In this document: one piece after another, positions 1 through 6,243 of the stretch
How the letters are laid out: every line of letters starts with the position of its first letter
Position numbering within the stretch: the first letter of the stretch is position 1
Assembly: GCA_016932235.1 (NCBI GenBank)
Contig: JAFGDF010000089.1
Span: 1-6,510 of the forward strand
Reading direction: 5' to 3'
DNA length: 6,510 nucleotides
From: Deltaproteobacteria bacterium
GTDB taxonomy: Bacteria; Desulfobacterota; DSM-4660; Desulfatiglandales; HGW-15
Program-made: the position numbers and the translations under genes
The notes under the pieces: model-generated
Database searches by the model: none
What the model was told of the DNA's origin: nothing
What the model saw: the letters and a program-made list of their open reading frames with translations, nothing else

Positions 1-708
1 ATGTCTCCTATCGGAATGCCGGACCCCGGGATCGACAACTTCGTCAAACTGGGACTGGAGCATAATCCGAATGCAAAGTTCTATATCCAGATATCCTGGC
101 CCGGAATGGGGCTTGTGGATAACAATGACATGGAAAGCATGATGGGAGGCATGTTCGGCGGCAGACCCAAAACCAGAGCTCCCGGAGCTACTCCGGCCGG
201 ACCACCTGCAAAAAAACCACCTGCTCCGGGAGGCCCTGGAGGTTTTGGAGGAGGCATGTTCGGCGGTAACCAGGATTACAACAAAACCCCCGAAGAAATT
301 GCCAAAATCAATATCAAGAACAACAAGTCAGCCGAAGAACTTGCCACGAAACTGAACAGGGAAGCTGGCAGGACAGTTGTCTACCTTATTCCCACTGCCC
401 AGGCTCACAATGCTTTAAGGTTAAAGATTTATAATAAAGAGATTCCCGGTATGACCGATCAGGGAGAAGTATTTAGGGATTTTATAGGGCATCCCACTGC
501 TCCGGTAATTGCCCTTAACGCTTATCTGCACTTTGCAGTCATGTACGGCTTCAGCCCGGTTGGGTTGCCGGTTCCTGATATACTGAAAAACTCAGACAAG
601 CCGGAATATCGCGAAGAAAAGTTCAATCGTGCCCTGCAGGAACTGGCCTGGAAAATGGTTGTTAATTATCCACAGAGCGGCGTAAAAGATCCGACAGGTG
701 GAAAGTAA
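1..708 (+). CDS. C-terminal part of a possible SGNH/GDSL-type hydrolase (5' end probably outside the window)
   Basis: 235 codons are open from the first base to a TAA at 706-708. The ATG at base 1 has no visible ribosome site, and the protein opens directly in folded-domain-like sequence without a leader, so I treat it as an internal Met of a longer gene. Residues 11-33 (LGLEHNPNAKFYIQISW) and 125-132 (TVVYLIPT) look like core beta strands with a helix between. Residues 157-190 contain FRDFIGHPTAP and then a helix and SPVGLP. An Asp followed closely by His near the C-terminus (D160, H164) recalls the Asp-His pair of SGNH hydrolases, but spacing is not the usual DxxH and the nucleophile Ser would lie upstream. 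Residues 47-90 are a Met/Gly/Pro-rich low-complexity insert. The DUF3237 gene follows after 59 bp with no terminator, suggesting co-transcription. The family call is tentative; an uncharacterised PVC-type protein is the alternative. That it is a real gene is well supported. Confidence 0.5.
   Translation: MSPIGMPDPGIDNFVKLGLEHNPNAKFYIQISWPGMGLVDNNDMESMMGGMFGGRPKTRAPGATPAGPPAKKPPAPGGPGGFGGGMFGGNQDYNKTPEEIAKINIKNNKSAEELATKLNREAGRTVVYLIPTAQAHNALRLKIYNKEIPGMTDQGEVFRDFIGHPTAPVIALNAYLHFAVMYGFSPVGLPVPDILKNSDKPEYREEKFNRALQELAWKMVVNYPQSGVKDPTGGK
145..266 (+). repeat. 17-bp exact direct repeat bounding a Gly/Pro-rich coding insert
   Basis: The 17-mer GGAGGCATGTTCGGCGG occurs at 145-161 and again at 250-266. 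The copies are 105 bp (35 codons) apart and in the same frame, and both encode the peptide GGMFGG. Between them lies a stretch rich in Pro, Gly, Ala and Lys with several PP and GG pairs. The layout is typical of slippage or of an in-frame duplication that expands a flexible linker or surface loop inside a folded domain. Confidence 0.8.
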
Positions 709-767
709 AAAGCAAAAGAGAAGTTTTATCAACGCAACAGCATAAAAAACAAATCCGAGGAAATGAT

Positions 768-1835
768 ATGAAACACAAAAGCTGGAAATCGTTGAATCTT
801 GCAATTCTGGTAGTTATCGGCATTTTTATTCTATGTCAGGCATGCCAGATGAAGCAAGGCGAAGGGAAGTATACGGGGGCGGACAAGATGTTAATTCCAC
901 ACAGGTCGTGGCAATGTGGGATGGCAGAGGGCATACCGGTACCTGAACAGGGAGTGCCGGTGCTGGTGGCTGATATGAAACTGGATCAGACCTACAGGCT
1001 GGGCAAAACACAGTATGGAGAGAGAGCGGTCTATGTAGTTAAGGAAGGAACCATAACCGGAAAGAAGATAAAAGGTTCGGTGATGTTTGGCAGCCTGGAC
1101 TTTCAGCTGGGTTTTTCAAACGGCAGTATGGAGGTTGAAGAGATATTCGTGCTTCAGGCCGAAGATGGGAAGTACATCTACCTGAGGATCGCAGGCACTG
1201 CCGCTGACAGCAGCGACGTAAGATTAGTGCCGGAATTTGAAGCTCCGAGCGCCAGCGACTACAACTGGCTCAACAAGGGGAAGTATGCGGGAAGACGGGA
1301 AGTGGACCTCGCGGCCGGGACGATGAGGATAAGCGTATATGACGTTTCGGGAGTGGCTATGAAGCCGGATGCATCGAACTCGCTCCAGGTGATAAAACCG
1401 TCGGGATTTCAGGATCAGTCCTGGGACTACCGCAGGGCATCGGCGGAGGAGAAACAGGGAGATTTGTTGATCAAAGAGAATGTAACTCTAGGACGGGGCC
1501 AGTCAGTGGGGGCCACGGGCAGGACCAACCGGAACATTATTCCGATCACCGGGGGGACTGTCAGCGGGAAGATAGAGGGAAAGGTCCTGGCCGCGGGAGC
1601 GGACTACCAGAACCTCTCGAATCCGGCTACGATCGATGCGCGCTATTTGTGGCAGACCAATGATGGGGAAGTTATCATTATACGTAACGCCGGAGGTTTC
1701 GGAAAGCTGGCGCCGACCTTTGAGGTGCGGGTGGACAGCAAATACTCATATTTGAACAAGGGCCTGTACCTGAGCTCGCCTCCGGGAATGGGCCAGGGTG
1801 GTGTCTCTCTCACCTTCTATGAAAGCGTGAAGTGA
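768..1835 (+). CDS. Membrane-anchored/lipoprotein with two tandem DUF3237 domains
   Basis: 355 residues. The ATG at 768 is preceded by CCGAGGAA with about 7 bp spacing; an ATG at 763 hits a stop after two codons. Residues 1-26 are a Sec leader (K-rich start, hydrophobic 11-23) ending in CQAC, an imperfect lipobox with Cys26 as the likely lipidated residue. The mature part holds two related copies of the DUF3237 fold: about 40-194 and about 255-353. Both share the pattern of a GGT/EGTxxGKxxG strand, a central D/E-G-x-x-I-x-x-R strand (DGKYIYLR at 133-140, DGEVIIIR at 299-306), then xPxFE and YxxLNKGxY (165-173 and 326-334). Copy 2 matches the family best (ITGGTVSGKIEGKVL, then GADYQ and DARY). 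DUF3237 proteins are small beta-barrel proteins of unknown function, usually single-domain and cytosolic. The role here is unknown. Its codons look more G-rich (GGG, CGG, AGG) than those of the next gene. A terminator lies 93 bp downstream. Confidence 0.82.
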   Translation: MKHKSWKSLNLAILVVIGIFILCQACQMKQGEGKYTGADKMLIPHRSWQCGMAEGIPVPEQGVPVLVADMKLDQTYRLGKTQYGERAVYVVKEGTITGKKIKGSVMFGSLDFQLGFSNGSMEVEEIFVLQAEDGKYIYLRIAGTAADSSDVRLVPEFEAPSASDYNWLNKGKYAGRREVDLAAGTMRISVYDVSGVAMKPDASNSLQVIKPSGFQDQSWDYRRASAEEKQGDLLIKENVTLGRGQSVGATGRTNRNIIPITGGTVSGKIEGKVLAAGADYQNLSNPATIDARYLWQTNDGEVIIIRNAGGFGKLAPTFEVRVDSKYSYLNKGLYLSSPPGMGQGGVSLTFYESVK

Positions 1836-1928
1836 TCAAGATCAAGGCAAAGTATGCGCCAAAGCTTGTGGCCTGTAAAACTTTAAAAGATGCTATAAAT
1901 TAGTTTCATTCCATATATTTTATCAGGG

Positions 1929-1968
1929 GCCTTTATCCGGGGTGCTGCTCCGGATGAAGGCTTTTTTT
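1929..1968 (+). terminator. Rho-independent terminator after the DUF3237 gene
   Basis: A 12-bp stem pairs GCCTTTATCCGG (1929-1940) with CCGGATGAAGGC (1950-1961), with one G-U wobble and a 9-nt loop, followed directly by seven T at 1962-1968. It should end the transcript carrying the first two genes and isolates the esterase downstream. Confidence 0.9.
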
Positions 1969-2098
1969 CGTAAAGGCGATATATGAAACAGACACATACT
2001 AATAAAATTGGGATACTAAAAAATAGTGAGAAAAATACATTACAGCGTAAATATAAATTCTATACTTTTAACCTGATGAGGAAAGATGCTGGACTCTG

Positions 2099-2126
2099 TT
2101 GACTATCGCAATAAATTATATATACT
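2099..2126 (+). promoter_or_regulatory. Sigma70-like promoter for the CE1-like esterase
   Basis: TTGACT (2099-2104, 5/6 to consensus) and TATACT (2121-2126, 5/6) are separated by 16 bp in a strongly AT-rich context. Transcription would start near 2133, leaving a leader of about 44 nt that carries the AAGGAGA ribosome site. The position, after a terminator and just before a gene, supports it. Assignment assumes a standard housekeeping sigma factor; a Bacteroidota-type promoter would look different (TTTG and TAnnTTTG). Confidence 0.55.
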
Positions 2127-2176
2127 CACTCCAGTCGGCATTAATACTGATTAAAGCAAAATAAGGAGACAAAAAA

Positions 2177-3073
2177 ATGAAAAAGATAAAATATTTCCTG
2201 ATATTCTGCCTGACAATACTGCTTATTGCACCGATCTCTTTGGCTGAAATGTCTTATAAAAATGCTGTATGTCCGAGCGGAGGTTGCGGTAAAAAGCTTT
2301 CGGACTTAAAAAGCGGGACCTACACAATTACAAGCGCCGGATTAAGCCGTAAATATACTATCAAAATTCCGGACAACTATAATGAAAACACTCCCTACCG
2401 GCTGGTATTCTGCATGCATATGATGGGCGGGAATATGAATACAATCGTCAACATGAAATATTACGGACTTGAGACATATGCTGAAAAGGATAATATCCCT
2501 GTAATTTTCGTTTCGCCCGAGGGAAACACTGACAGGACTCCGTGGAGAGTAAATGATGATAAAGACCATGTCTTCTTTGCTGACATGCTCAAGCTGTTCA
2601 AGGAAAAGCTGTGCGTGGACACATCGCGGATTTTCTGCTGCGGATTCAGCTATGGCGCTATGGTCACCTACTCGCTGTCCCTGGATTTCCAGAAAGAATT
2701 ACGGGCAGTCGCATGCTATGCCCCGGCAAATTGGAATATTTACCTTCCTCAAAATACCCATGAACCTGTAGCTTTTTACAGCACGACCGGAACCAATGAT
2801 TTTCTTTGTAAATACGTGAACTCAGATGAGAAAAAAGAAGGCGGTAAATACTGTGTCCTGACCCATTTAGAAGACAACGGATGTACCATACCGAAGGAGC
2901 TGCCCGTTGCAACGACCGACGCTCATGTATCCACTGAGTTCCAGGGATGTAAGGAGGGATACCCCGTGATATTCGGTTCCTTCAAAGGCAGTCATTCGAT
3001 GATGGAAAAGGATCCCGGATCCGATGAAAACTGGATCGCAAAAGAGACCTGGGATTTCTTCATGCGGTTTTAA
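2177..3073 (+). CDS. Secreted CE1-like esterase (feruloyl esterase / PHB depolymerase-type alpha/beta hydrolase)
   Basis: 298 residues. ATG 2177 follows AAGGAGA by 7 bp. Residues 1-23 form a Sec signal peptide (MKKIK, hydrophobic core, SLA then E24), with no lipobox at the cleavage site, so the product should be periplasmic or released. The order of elements fits the LpqC/feruloyl esterase C group: a strand leading into RKYTIKIPDNY (58-68), the oxyanion region YRLVFCMHMMGG (74-85), IFVSPEG (110-116), LCVDTSRIFCCGFSYGAM (145-162) with nucleophile Ser158 in GxSxG, TGTNDFLC (204-211) with likely acid Asp208, and GSHSM (271-275) with His273. These enzymes cleave ester bonds such as feruloyl or acetyl groups on plant polysaccharides, or polyester. 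The mature part has 11 cysteines, so disulfides are likely, as in secreted esterases of this class. Oxyanion HMMGG replaces the common HGxGG. The exact substrate cannot be read from sequence. Confidence 0.82.
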   Translation: MKKIKYFLIFCLTILLIAPISLAEMSYKNAVCPSGGCGKKLSDLKSGTYTITSAGLSRKYTIKIPDNYNENTPYRLVFCMHMMGGNMNTIVNMKYYGLETYAEKDNIPVIFVSPEGNTDRTPWRVNDDKDHVFFADMLKLFKEKLCVDTSRIFCCGFSYGAMVTYSLSLDFQKELRAVACYAPANWNIYLPQNTHEPVAFYSTTGTNDFLCKYVNSDEKKEGGKYCVLTHLEDNGCTIPKELPVATTDAHVSTEFQGCKEGYPVIFGSFKGSHSMMEKDPGSDENWIAKETWDFFMRF

Positions 3074-3123
3074 AACGGGCGAGGAATGAAAAATATTTCG
3101 CAGCAATAAAGACCCTATGGTAT

Positions 3124-3151
3124 TTGATATTAAGACTTTTTTTATTACATT
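3124..3151 (+). promoter_or_regulatory. Weak candidate promoter for the lipoprotein carboxylesterase
   Basis: In the 123-bp gap after the CE1-like esterase, TTGATA (3124-3129) and TACATT (3146-3151) are 16 bp apart. The -35 is 5/6 but the -10 only 4/6, in an AT-rich stretch where such matches arise easily. No convincing terminator is seen in this gap, so read-through from the esterase promoter is equally possible. Confidence 0.25.
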
Positions 3152-3183
3152 TATTTAATTGCCAGATTGCACTTTAGAAATTC

Positions 3184-3189
3184 AGGAGA
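3184..3189 (+). promoter_or_regulatory. Ribosome binding site fixing the carboxylesterase start at 3197
   Basis: AGGAGA lies 7 bp before ATG 3197. The frame is open 10 codons further upstream to a TTG at 3167, but starting there would put this site inside the gene and bury the signal peptide behind a polar extension. Start 3197 gives a clean MTKR plus hydrophobic leader. Confidence 0.85.
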
Positions 3190-3196
3190 TCAAATT

Positions 3197-4654
3197 ATGA
3201 CGAAAAGATTATTTTTCCCTCTGCTGACATGCGTTTTTTTGGTATTTGTCTCATGCAGTAAATCAAACCCCGTATTAAACATTGAAGGCGGTCAGGTCAT
3301 CGGAGTGGAAACCCCGACAAAGGGAATTATTGCCTATAAGGGAATCCCTTTTGCGGCACCTCCGGTGGGTGAACTGCGATGGAAGGAACCGCAGCCTGTT
3401 GTCCCCTGGGAAGGCGTAAAGGTTGCAGATGCCTATGGTGATGCAGCCTCGCAGGTCACCTGGGATCCTGAAAGTTTTTACGGCAGGGAATGGCGGGCAA
3501 GCGGTTCAGTACCCTTCAGCGAGGACTGCCTCTACCTGAATGTCTGGACCCCGGCATCGGGGCAGACGAATAAGAAACTGCCTGTTGCCATGTGGATACA
3601 CGGAGGCGGTTATCGTGAGGGATTTGCCTTTGAACCTGAAATGGACGGCGGTGAAGACTGGGCTTCACGGGGTGTCATTCTGGTTTCGGTTACTTACCGT
3701 CTTGGTGTTATAGGGTTTTTCTCCCACCCGCTTTTATCGGCTGAAAGCCCTCATGGTGTTTCCGGCAATTACGGCGTCATGGACCAGGCTGCTGCATTGA
3801 AATGGATTCATAACAATATAGAGCAGTTCGGCGGCGATCCTGATAATATCACTGTTTTCGGCCAGAGTGCAGGCGCCGGCAGCGTTCAAACCTTGTGTGC
3901 CTCCCCTAAATCCAGAGACCTGATAAGCAAGGCCATCAGTATGAGCGGCGGCGGCTTGGGAAGCATGGGAATGCCAATGATGTCCTTTGGTGAGATACAG
4001 AAGGCCAACAAGGCGATGATGGACCATTTTAACAAGACCACATTAAAAGAGATGCGGGCGCTTTCCTTTGATGAACTTACAAAAATGACCGCTGAATATG
4101 GTAAGGCCACGGGCACACGGTTATTCTACAGTCCCGTGGTTGAAAATTATTTTCTGACTAAAAGTTTCAACGATGCGGCATTTGCAAACGAAATTCCCGA
4201 TATTCCATACATGTTCGGTTTTACCGCGAACGATCTGATGGATATGACCGATGCCATCCGAAACTTCTGTGCCCTTCGTGCTGAAAAAAGCAGCAAACCT
4301 GCATATGCCTATCTGTTCGCACGTCAGTTACCGGGCGATGAAAACGGGGCCTTTCACTCTGCCGATTTGTGGTATGTCTTTCATTCCTTCAAACACAGCT
4401 GGCGTCCTTTCACTGCGGGCGATGAGGCGTTAAGCAATAAGATTGTAGACTTCTGGACCAACTTCGCAAAATTCGGCGACCCCAACGGCAGGGATGGTGG
4501 TGCCTGGATACCATTTTCTACTGAGGTTCACAAATTCATGGTATTCGATGCCAATGAAAATGAAGCCCTCTGCACCATGACAGACACTCCCGAATATAAG
4601 GGCAGTAAGTTTGACTGGTTTGCGCCTCCCCCTGCACCTGCTCAAAAACAATAA
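3197..4654 (+). CDS. Lipoprotein type-B carboxylesterase (COesterase family)
   Basis: 485 residues from ATG 3197. Residues 1-20 are a lipoprotein leader ending FVSC with lipidated Cys20; Ser21 at +2 fits outer-membrane sorting. The family landmarks are in order: YKGIPFAAPPVGELRW (47-62), EDCLYLNVWTP (109-119), oxyanion loop WIHGGGY (133-139), VTYRLGVIGFF (165-175), NYGVMDQAAALKWIHNNI (191-208), FGGDPDNITVFGQSAGAGS (211-229) with nucleophile Ser223, and GAFHSADLWYVF (384-395) with catalytic His387. The acid site lies in GFTANDLMD (341-349), where Asp346 stands in place of the usual Glu. Only about 40 residues separate it from the His, fewer than in classical type-B esterases. The enzyme hydrolyses carboxylic esters; the natural substrate is unknown. 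It resembles the partial gene at 6244 around residues 24-110, apart from the leader. The tail ends in a Pro-rich PPPAPAQKQ. A strong terminator follows 5 bp after the stop. Confidence 0.9.
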   Translation: MTKRLFFPLLTCVFLVFVSCSKSNPVLNIEGGQVIGVETPTKGIIAYKGIPFAAPPVGELRWKEPQPVVPWEGVKVADAYGDAASQVTWDPESFYGREWRASGSVPFSEDCLYLNVWTPASGQTNKKLPVAMWIHGGGYREGFAFEPEMDGGEDWASRGVILVSVTYRLGVIGFFSHPLLSAESPHGVSGNYGVMDQAAALKWIHNNIEQFGGDPDNITVFGQSAGAGSVQTLCASPKSRDLISKAISMSGGGLGSMGMPMMSFGEIQKANKAMMDHFNKTTLKEMRALSFDELTKMTAEYGKATGTRLFYSPVVENYFLTKSFNDAAFANEIPDIPYMFGFTANDLMDMTDAIRNFCALRAEKSSKPAYAYLFARQLPGDENGAFHSADLWYVFHSFKHSWRPFTAGDEALSNKIVDFWTNFAKFGDPNGRDGGAWIPFSTEVHKFMVFDANENEALCTMTDTPEYKGSKFDWFAPPPAPAQKQ

Positions 4655-4659
4655 TCCGA

Positions 4660-4700
4660 ACAAAAGGTCCGGGACAGATTCCCGGGCCTTTTGTCTTATT
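4660..4700 (+). terminator. Rho-independent terminator after the lipoprotein carboxylesterase
   Basis: A 15-bp stem pairs ACAAAAGGTCCGGGA (4660-4674) with TCCCGGGCCTTTTGT (4680-4694), with one G-U wobble and a 5-nt loop CAGAT. The A-run on the left arm and T-run on the right arm make it potentially active in both directions. It separates this gene from the sulfatase operon, although no strong promoter is visible in 4700-4766: the best pair, TTGTCT at 4691 with TATTAC at 4715, is poor. Confidence 0.88.
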
Positions 4701-4755
4701 GGGTGGATTATTATTATTACCGATCTCTGGATTTGAGGGCATAAATGAAAGCTTC

Positions 4756-4763
4756 AGGGAGGA
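4756..4763 (+). promoter_or_regulatory. Ribosome binding site of the sulfatase, bearing on two adjacent ATG codons
   Basis: AGGGAGGA precedes two consecutive ATG codons at 4767 and 4770. The GGAGG core is 4 bp from the first and 7 bp from the second. Other genes in the window use about 7 bp, so the second ATG is the better start by spacing. The difference is one Met residue. Confidence 0.7.
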
Positions 4764-4766
4764 TAC

Positions 4767-6221
4767 ATGATGAATGATCATATTAAAAAGAACCGGGTTG
4801 AATTCAATCGCAGGGAGTTTTTAAAGCTGGCCGGTGCCGGTGCCTCTGCAGTGGCTTTATGGTCTGTTTTGGGCTGCAAACAATCCGCGCCTGAACGTCC
4901 GCCAAATATTGTTTTAATCTTCACAGATGACCAGGGTTATGCGGATCTTGGCTGCTATGGTGCACAGGGCTTTTCAACACCAAATATAGACAGGCTTGCT
5001 CAGGAAGGGATGCGTTTTACAGACTTTTACGTGGCATCACCAGTGTGTACACCCTCACGGGCGGCTTTGCTGACAGGCTGTTATCCTCAACGGGTCGGAT
5101 TACCCAATGTGGTAGGTCCGCCGGGGCCGGCATGGACCCGCGGTCTTACAAATATCGGTTTCAGCAGTGAAGAAACCACTATAGCGGACATGCTTAAACC
5201 GCTTGGGTATAGAACCGGATGCTTCGGCAAATGGCACCTTGGGCACCTGCCCCCCTTTCTCCCCACAAGACATGGCTTTGATGAGTTTTTCGGGATACCA
5301 TACAGCAATGACATGCGGCCTGACAACGATCCTGCCTGGCCGGACCTGCCCCTTATGGAGGGGGAGAGCATTACGGAGAAAAATCCTGACCAGTCTCAAC
5401 TGACTACCCGGTTAACCGAACGGGCGTTAAATTTTATTGATAAAAACCGGGAAAAGCCGTTTTTTCTATATATACCTTACACAATGCCTCACATACCCCT
5501 GTATGTGTCTGACAAATTTAAGGGCAGGTCTGAAAAGGGGTTGTATGGTGATGTGATCATGGAAATTGACTCGTCTGTCGGTGAAATGATGAAAAAACTG
5601 AAACAGTTGGATCTGGATGACAATACACTTGTTGTTTTTATGTCCGATAACGGCCCATGGTTATTGTATGGTAATCATGGAGGTTCCGCTTCGCCTTTGC
5701 GTGAAGGCAAGAGAACTACCTTTGAAGGGGGACAGCGTGTCCCCTGCATTATGCGGTGGCCCGGGAAAATACCGGCCGGCAAAACATGCAATGAAATGGC
5801 GACGACTATGGATCTACTTCCCACGATCTCGCACCTTACAGGGGCCGCACTGCCACCTCTAAAAATAGATGGAAAAAATATCTGGCCCCTTGTAAATAAC
5901 TTACCTGATGCAAAAAGTCCCCATGAGGCCTTTTACTATTATCTTGGAAATGAGCTGCAGGCCGTCCGCAGCGGTAAATGGAAACTGCATCTCCCCCATT
6001 TATTGATAAATCCAGCTGAAAAGGGTCATGACGGGATAGCAGGGAAAGTAGGATATAAAAGACTTGAGCTGGCGTTATACAACCTGGAAGAGGATATTGG
6101 CGAACAGACTAATGTTGCTGACCAATACCCTGATATAGTGGCCCGCCTGTCTCAACTGGCCAGGGAATTTGATGCAGAACTCAAGCAGAATGCCCGGCCA
6201 CCGGGACGCGTTGAATTATAA
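4767..6221 (+). CDS. Tat-exported lipoprotein sulfatase (type I, formylglycine-dependent, family S1)
   Basis: 484 residues. The leader has a twin-arginine motif NRREFLK (14-20), a hydrophobic stretch and the lipobox VLGC with Cys37, so the folded enzyme is probably exported by Tat and tethered by lipid. The S1 active site is complete: metal ligands Asp54 and Asp55 in IFTDDQGYADLG, the signature CTPSRAALLTG (94-104) with Cys94 to be oxidised to formylglycine and Arg98 stabilising it, GKWHLGH (154-160) with Lys155 and His157, PHIPL with His242, SDNGP with Asp294 and Asn295, and Lys315 in LREGKRTTFEGG. The C-terminal subdomain includes VRSGKWKLHLP (400-410) and the closing ALYNLEEDIGEQTNVADQYP (436-455). 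Length is normal for bacterial arylsulfatase A-like enzymes. It removes sulfate esters from glycans or aryl groups; the substrate cannot be deduced. A maturase (anSME or FGE) must be encoded elsewhere. The next gene begins 22 bp downstream, indicating an operon. Confidence 0.94.
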   Translation: MMNDHIKKNRVEFNRREFLKLAGAGASAVALWSVLGCKQSAPERPPNIVLIFTDDQGYADLGCYGAQGFSTPNIDRLAQEGMRFTDFYVASPVCTPSRAALLTGCYPQRVGLPNVVGPPGPAWTRGLTNIGFSSEETTIADMLKPLGYRTGCFGKWHLGHLPPFLPTRHGFDEFFGIPYSNDMRPDNDPAWPDLPLMEGESITEKNPDQSQLTTRLTERALNFIDKNREKPFFLYIPYTMPHIPLYVSDKFKGRSEKGLYGDVIMEIDSSVGEMMKKLKQLDLDDNTLVVFMSDNGPWLLYGNHGGSASPLREGKRTTFEGGQRVPCIMRWPGKIPAGKTCNEMATTMDLLPTISHLTGAALPPLKIDGKNIWPLVNNLPDAKSPHEAFYYYLGNELQAVRSGKWKLHLPHLLINPAEKGHDGIAGKVGYKRLELALYNLEEDIGEQTNVADQYPDIVARLSQLAREFDAELKQNARPPGRVEL

Positions 6222-6243
6222 AATCTTATGAAGGAAGACAGTA

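Larger units (their letters stand above)
1836..2176. other. 341-bp intergenic region with terminator, promoter and a doubtful 39-codon ORF
   Basis: This gap separates the DUF3237 gene from the CE1-like esterase gene. From left to right it holds about 90 bp of plain sequence, an intrinsic terminator (1929-1968), an AT-rich stretch, a sigma70-like promoter (2099-2126) and a short leader with the ribosome site AAGGAGA at 2163-2169. A 39-codon frame runs from ATG 1983 to TGA 2102 with only a weak AAAGG upstream. Its product is Lys/Asn-rich with no recognisable motif, and its stop overlaps the -35 box, so I do not call it a gene. I see no tRNA, riboswitch or repeat array. Confidence 0.7.

Noticed and set aside
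3167..3196. Upstream TTG start adding 10 residues to the lipoprotein carboxylesterase
   Set aside because: The ribosome site AGGAGA at 3184-3189 lies inside this extension, and the lipoprotein leader begins cleanly at ATG 3197.
3074..3196. Possible terminator after the CE1-like esterase
   Set aside because: A T-run occurs at about 3137-3143, but the only pairing I can draw in front of it is short and AT-only with a long loop, so it does not qualify as an intrinsic terminator.
3734..4116. Minus-strand frames opposite the carboxylesterase
   Set aside because: They overlap the region encoding the GQSAG nucleophile motif and show no protein-family features.
4707..4719. ATT trinucleotide run before the sulfatase as a regulatory repeat
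   Set aside because: Only about four units in an AT-rich spacer; too short to claim phase variation or an operator.
5087..5399. Two long minus-strand frames opposite the sulfatase
   Set aside because: They lie antisense to highly conserved sulfatase active-site sequence, have no ribosome site or recognisable domain, and are explained by codon use of the plus-strand gene.
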